A stretch of DNA of 64,000 nucleotides from Pseudoxanthomonas daejeonensis. Lineage in GTDB: Bacteria > Pseudomonadota > Gammaproteobacteria > Xanthomonadales > Xanthomonadaceae. The notes below the pieces were generated by a model, which saw only the letters and a list, made by a program, of their open reading frames with translations, was not told the origin of the DNA and did not search any database. This document shows positions 60,907 through 64,000 of the stretch, piece by piece; the first letter of the stretch is position 1, and every line of letters begins with the position of its first letter. The position numbers were made by a program, and so were the translations under genes. The stretch covers positions 23,568-87,567 of the forward strand of contig NZ_PDWN01000016.1 of assembly GCF_010093205.1 (NCBI RefSeq), given 5' to 3'.

Positions 60907-61272
60907 CTACACCCACACGTCGTTCGGCGCGGTGTACGCGCCGCCGGCCTCGCCGGTGTTCACCACGCCCTTCGGCTCCACGAGCATGACGCAGCACTCG
61001 CGGGCCGCGACCGGCCGGTGCTCCACGCCCAGCGGCACCACGTACATTTCGCCGGCCGAAAGCCGGACCTCCCGGTCGCGGAACTGCAGGGTCATCTCGC
61101 CGTCCAGCACGATGAACACTTCATCGGTGTCCGCGTGCGAATGCCAGACGAACTCGCCCTGGATCCTGACCAGCTTGAACTGGTAGTCGTTCATCTCGGC
61201 GACCACCCGGGGCGACCAGTGCTCCGAGAAACGGGCGAGCTTGTCGCGCAGGTTGATGGCAGCGTCCGGCAT
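60907..61272 (-). CDS. Cupin domain protein
   Basis: A 121-residue single-domain cupin. Metal-binding motif 1 is [21 protein letters not shown] (two His and Glu) and motif 2 is [17 protein letters not shown] with the last His. Small cupins of this kind include mannose-6-phosphate-isomerase-like and dioxygenase-like proteins; the substrate is unknown. It lies between dadX and the peptidase, same strand. Confidence 0.85.
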   Translation of the reverse strand: MPDAAINLRDKLARFSEHWSPRVVAEMNDYQFKLVRIQGEFVWHSHADTDEVFIVLDGEMTLQFRDREVRLSAGEMYVVPLGVEHRPVAARECCVMLVEPKGVVNTGEAGGAYTAPNDVWV

Positions 61273-61368
61273 CGCGTACCTGGTGGCAGGCCGTCCCGGT
61301 AGAGGGACATTGCGATCGATGTTCCGGCCGATGCGCGAAGGGTGTCAACCGCAGCCGGCGCCGGGCGG

Positions 61369-62439
<1,071 letters not shown>

Positions 62440-62485
62440 CGTGGGTTGCGGCAGGCGTGTGCGGGCGGAAGGAGCACGCGCGCGA

Positions 62486-63808
62486 TCAGGCGCGGTGTGC
62501 GCCCATTGTCGCCGGAATCGCCTCGCCGCCCACGTCGCTCTCGCGGGCACCGCCCGTGTAACGGGAGATATCCAGGCCTTCGCTGCGGATCCCGGTCGGG
62601 CGGTGGGCGATGACATCGGCCAGGAAGCGACCCGAGCCGCAGGCCATGGTCCAACCCAGGGTGCCGTGGCCGGTGTTGAGGAACAGGTTGCGCAGCACGG
62701 TTGCGCCCACCACCGGCGTGCCGTCCGGCGTGGCCGGGCGCAGGCCGGTCCAGAACTCGGCGCGGGCCAGGTCGCCACCCTGCGGATACAGGTCGTTGAC
62801 CACCTTCTCCAGGGTCGCGCGGCGACGCGGATCCAGGTCCAGGTCGAAACCGGATACCTCGGCCATGCCACCGACGCGGATGCGGCGGTCGAAACGGGTG
62901 ATGGCGATCTTGTAGGTCTCGTCGAGCACGGTCGACGCCGGCGCCATCGCCGCGTCGGTGATCGGGATCGTCAGTGAATAACCCTTGAGCGGATACACCG
63001 GCAGGCGCATGCCCAGCGGCTTGAGCAGCTTCGGCGACCAGCTGCCCAGGGCCAGCACGTAGCGGTCGGCGGTCTCGAGCTTGCCGTCGATGCGCACGCC
63101 GGTGACGCGATCGCCGTCGGACTCGATCCCTTCGATATTGGCGCCGTAACGGAACTCGACGCCTTTCAGGCGCGCCAGCGCTGCCAGGCGCTCGCAGAAC
63201 AGCTGGCAGTCGCCGGTCTGGTCGCCCGGCAGGCGCAGGCCACCGACCAGCATGTCGGCGGTCGCGGCCAGCGCCGGTTCGACCCGGGCGACGCCGGCGC
63301 GGTCGAGCACTTCATACGGCACGCCGGCCTCGTCCAGCACGGCGATGTCGCGCGCGGCCGCGTCGAGCTGGGCCTGGGTGCGGAACAGCTGGGTGGTGCC
63401 CAGGCGACGGCCTTCGTAGGTCAGGCCGGTATCGGCGCGCAGTTCGTCCAGGCAGTCGCGGCTGTACTCGGCCAGGCGGACCATGCGCTCCTTGTTCACC
63501 GCGTATCGGTCGGCGGTGCAGTTGCGCAGCATCTGCGCCAGCCACAGGTACTGGTCCGGATCGAGCGTGGGCCTGATCGCCAGCGGCGCGTGCTTCTGGA
63601 ACAGCCACTTCACCGCCTTCAACGGCACGCCCGGGGCGGCCCACGGCGAGGCATAGCCCGGCGAGATCTGCCCGGCGTTGGCATAGCTGGTCGAACGCGC
63701 CGGCCCTGGCTCGCGGTCCACCACGGTCACCTCGAAGCCTGCCTGCGCCAGGTACCACGCGCTGGTCACGCCGATCACGCCACTGCCCAGTACCAGAACC
63801 CGCTGCAT
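62486..63808 (-). CDS. dadA: D-amino acid dehydrogenase, small subunit
   Basis: Membrane-associated flavoprotein oxidising D-alanine and other D-amino acids to keto acids and passing electrons to quinone. The 440-residue protein starts [22 protein letters not shown], the FAD-binding motif, and has [20 protein letters not shown] and [16 protein letters not shown], all typical of DadA. It heads the dadAX operon and is divergent from the likely lrp gene, its usual regulator. Confidence 0.96.
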   Translation of the reverse strand: MQRVLVLGSGVIGVTSAWYLAQAGFEVTVVDREPGPARSTSYANAGQISPGYASPWAAPGVPLKAVKWLFQKHAPLAIRPTLDPDQYLWLAQMLRNCTADRYAVNKERMVRLAEYSRDCLDELRADTGLTYEGRRLGTTQLFRTQAQLDAAARDIAVLDEAGVPYEVLDRAGVARVEPALAATADMLVGGLRLPGDQTGDCQLFCERLAALARLKGVEFRYGANIEGIESDGDRVTGVRIDGKLETADRYVLALGSWSPKLLKPLGMRLPVYPLKGYSLTIPITDAAMAPASTVLDETYKIAITRFDRRIRVGGMAEVSGFDLDLDPRRRATLEKVVNDLYPQGGDLARAEFWTGLRPATPDGTPVVGATVLRNLFLNTGHGTLGWTMACGSGRFLADVIAHRPTGIRSEGLDISRYTGGARESDVGGEAIPATMGAHRA

Positions 63809-63870
63809 CGCACCGCCCTCGATTTAGGCGCTTCCACTGGATGAATGGGTAAGCTGCCGGCAAGGCGCGC

Positions 63871-63876
63871 AGTATA
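63871..63876 (-). promoter_or_regulatory. -10 element of the dadAX promoter
   Basis: TATACT on the minus strand, 63 nt upstream of dadA, with no good -35, as expected for an activator-dependent promoter. The inverted repeat at 63915-63938 is centred ~62 nt upstream of the inferred start. Confidence 0.5.
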
Positions 63877-63914
63877 TGGACGAATATCCGGTTGTTTTTT
63901 CCGTTTTTCTGGCG

Positions 63915-63938
63915 TGTTAAGGTGGATTCGCCTTAACA
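63915..63938. promoter_or_regulatory. Inverted repeat between dadA and lrp, candidate Lrp operator
   Basis: TGTTAAGG, eight unmatched bases, then CCTTAACA: a perfect 8-bp-arm inverted repeat in the divergent intergenic region, 25 nt before the lrp start. Position and symmetry suggest binding by the Lrp-type regulator for autoregulation and dad control. Confidence 0.6.
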
Positions 63939-63962
63939 ACCTGGCACTCCGTGGAGGTTTCC

Positions 63963-64000
63963 TTGGCCGCTGACCGTCCCGCCCGTCCGCGCCCCCAGCC
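63963..64000 (+). CDS. Start of a divergent gene, probably Lrp-type regulator
   Basis: Twelve codons (MAADRPARPRPQ) from a TTG at 63963, with GGAGG six bases upstream, running off the window. The basic, proline-rich start and position next to dadA match the lrp gene of related bacteria; the sequence is too short to prove it. Confidence 0.5.
   Translation, partial: MAADRPARPRPQ

Overview
The window is a GC-rich, gene-dense bacterial chromosome segment that fits a gammaproteobacterium of the Xanthomonadaceae/Lysobacteraceae (Xanthomonas, Lysobacter, Luteimonas, Pseudoxanthomonas and relatives). The indicators are a Clp-type CRP-like regulator divergent from speD, an exact copy of the Xanthomonas XylR operator in front of a xylulokinase gene, a dihydrolipoyl dehydrogenase with N-terminal lipoyl domains, and frequent GTG/TTG starts with 4-nt stop/start overlaps. 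Genus and species cannot be fixed from the sequence alone. Apart from an alr fragment no mobile element, prophage or CRISPR array was seen, and composition looks uniform.

Layout. 1-5.3 kb: truncated xylB with a XylR box, then acnD, a 2H-phosphoesterase-like gene and prpF (2-methylcitrate branch of propionate catabolism). 5.5-7.7 kb: MASE1 histidine kinase and NarL-type regulator. 7.9-10.6 kb: two tandem DUF1254 lipoproteins. 10.9-14.6 kb: a thioredoxin-reductase-like flavoprotein and a Pat-type protein acetyltransferase. 14.8-24.0 kb: a complete cbb3 oxidase locus (ccoNOQP, a small membrane gene, ccoGHIS, a TauE/SafE-like gene) behind a perfect FNR/Anr box. 24.0-30.9 kb: MASE2 diguanylate cyclase, tRNA-Gln(CTG), rplM-rpsI, coq7, a guanidinium exporter, speD/clp, TauE/SafE and a HAD phosphatase. 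30.9-33.2 kb: trpD, an ABM-fold gene and trpC. 33.3-40.6 kb: the nine-gene F1Fo ATP synthase operon with a recognisable promoter and terminator. 40.6-46.5 kb: a candidate small RNA, two outer-membrane proteins and the pyruvate dehydrogenase E2/E3 genes. 46.5-58.1 kb: housekeeping and poorly characterised genes (EamA exporter, YajQ, DUF1415, rRNA modification, aldo/keto reductase, a histone H1-like protein, a HipA-like kinase overlapping DUF3037, NhaC, YbjQ). 58.1-64 kb: a cytochrome c-rhodanese fusion, an alr fragment, an S8 peptidase, a cupin, the dadX-dadA D-amino-acid operon and the first codons of a divergent gene, probably lrp.

Functional themes are respiration (cbb3 oxidase and its maturation set, ATP synthase, ubiquinone hydroxylation, PDH E2/E3) and global regulation (Clp, YajQ and a GGDEF protein, all linked to c-di-GMP in xanthomonads). 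The observations most worth following are the candidate non-coding RNA between the divergent atp operon and outer-membrane gene, the HipA-like kinase/DUF3037 pair, the cytochrome c-rhodanese fusion, the alr 3' fragment behind the S8 peptidase, three near-identical lipoyl-domain sequences, and the inverted repeats upstream of aceF and dadA/lrp.
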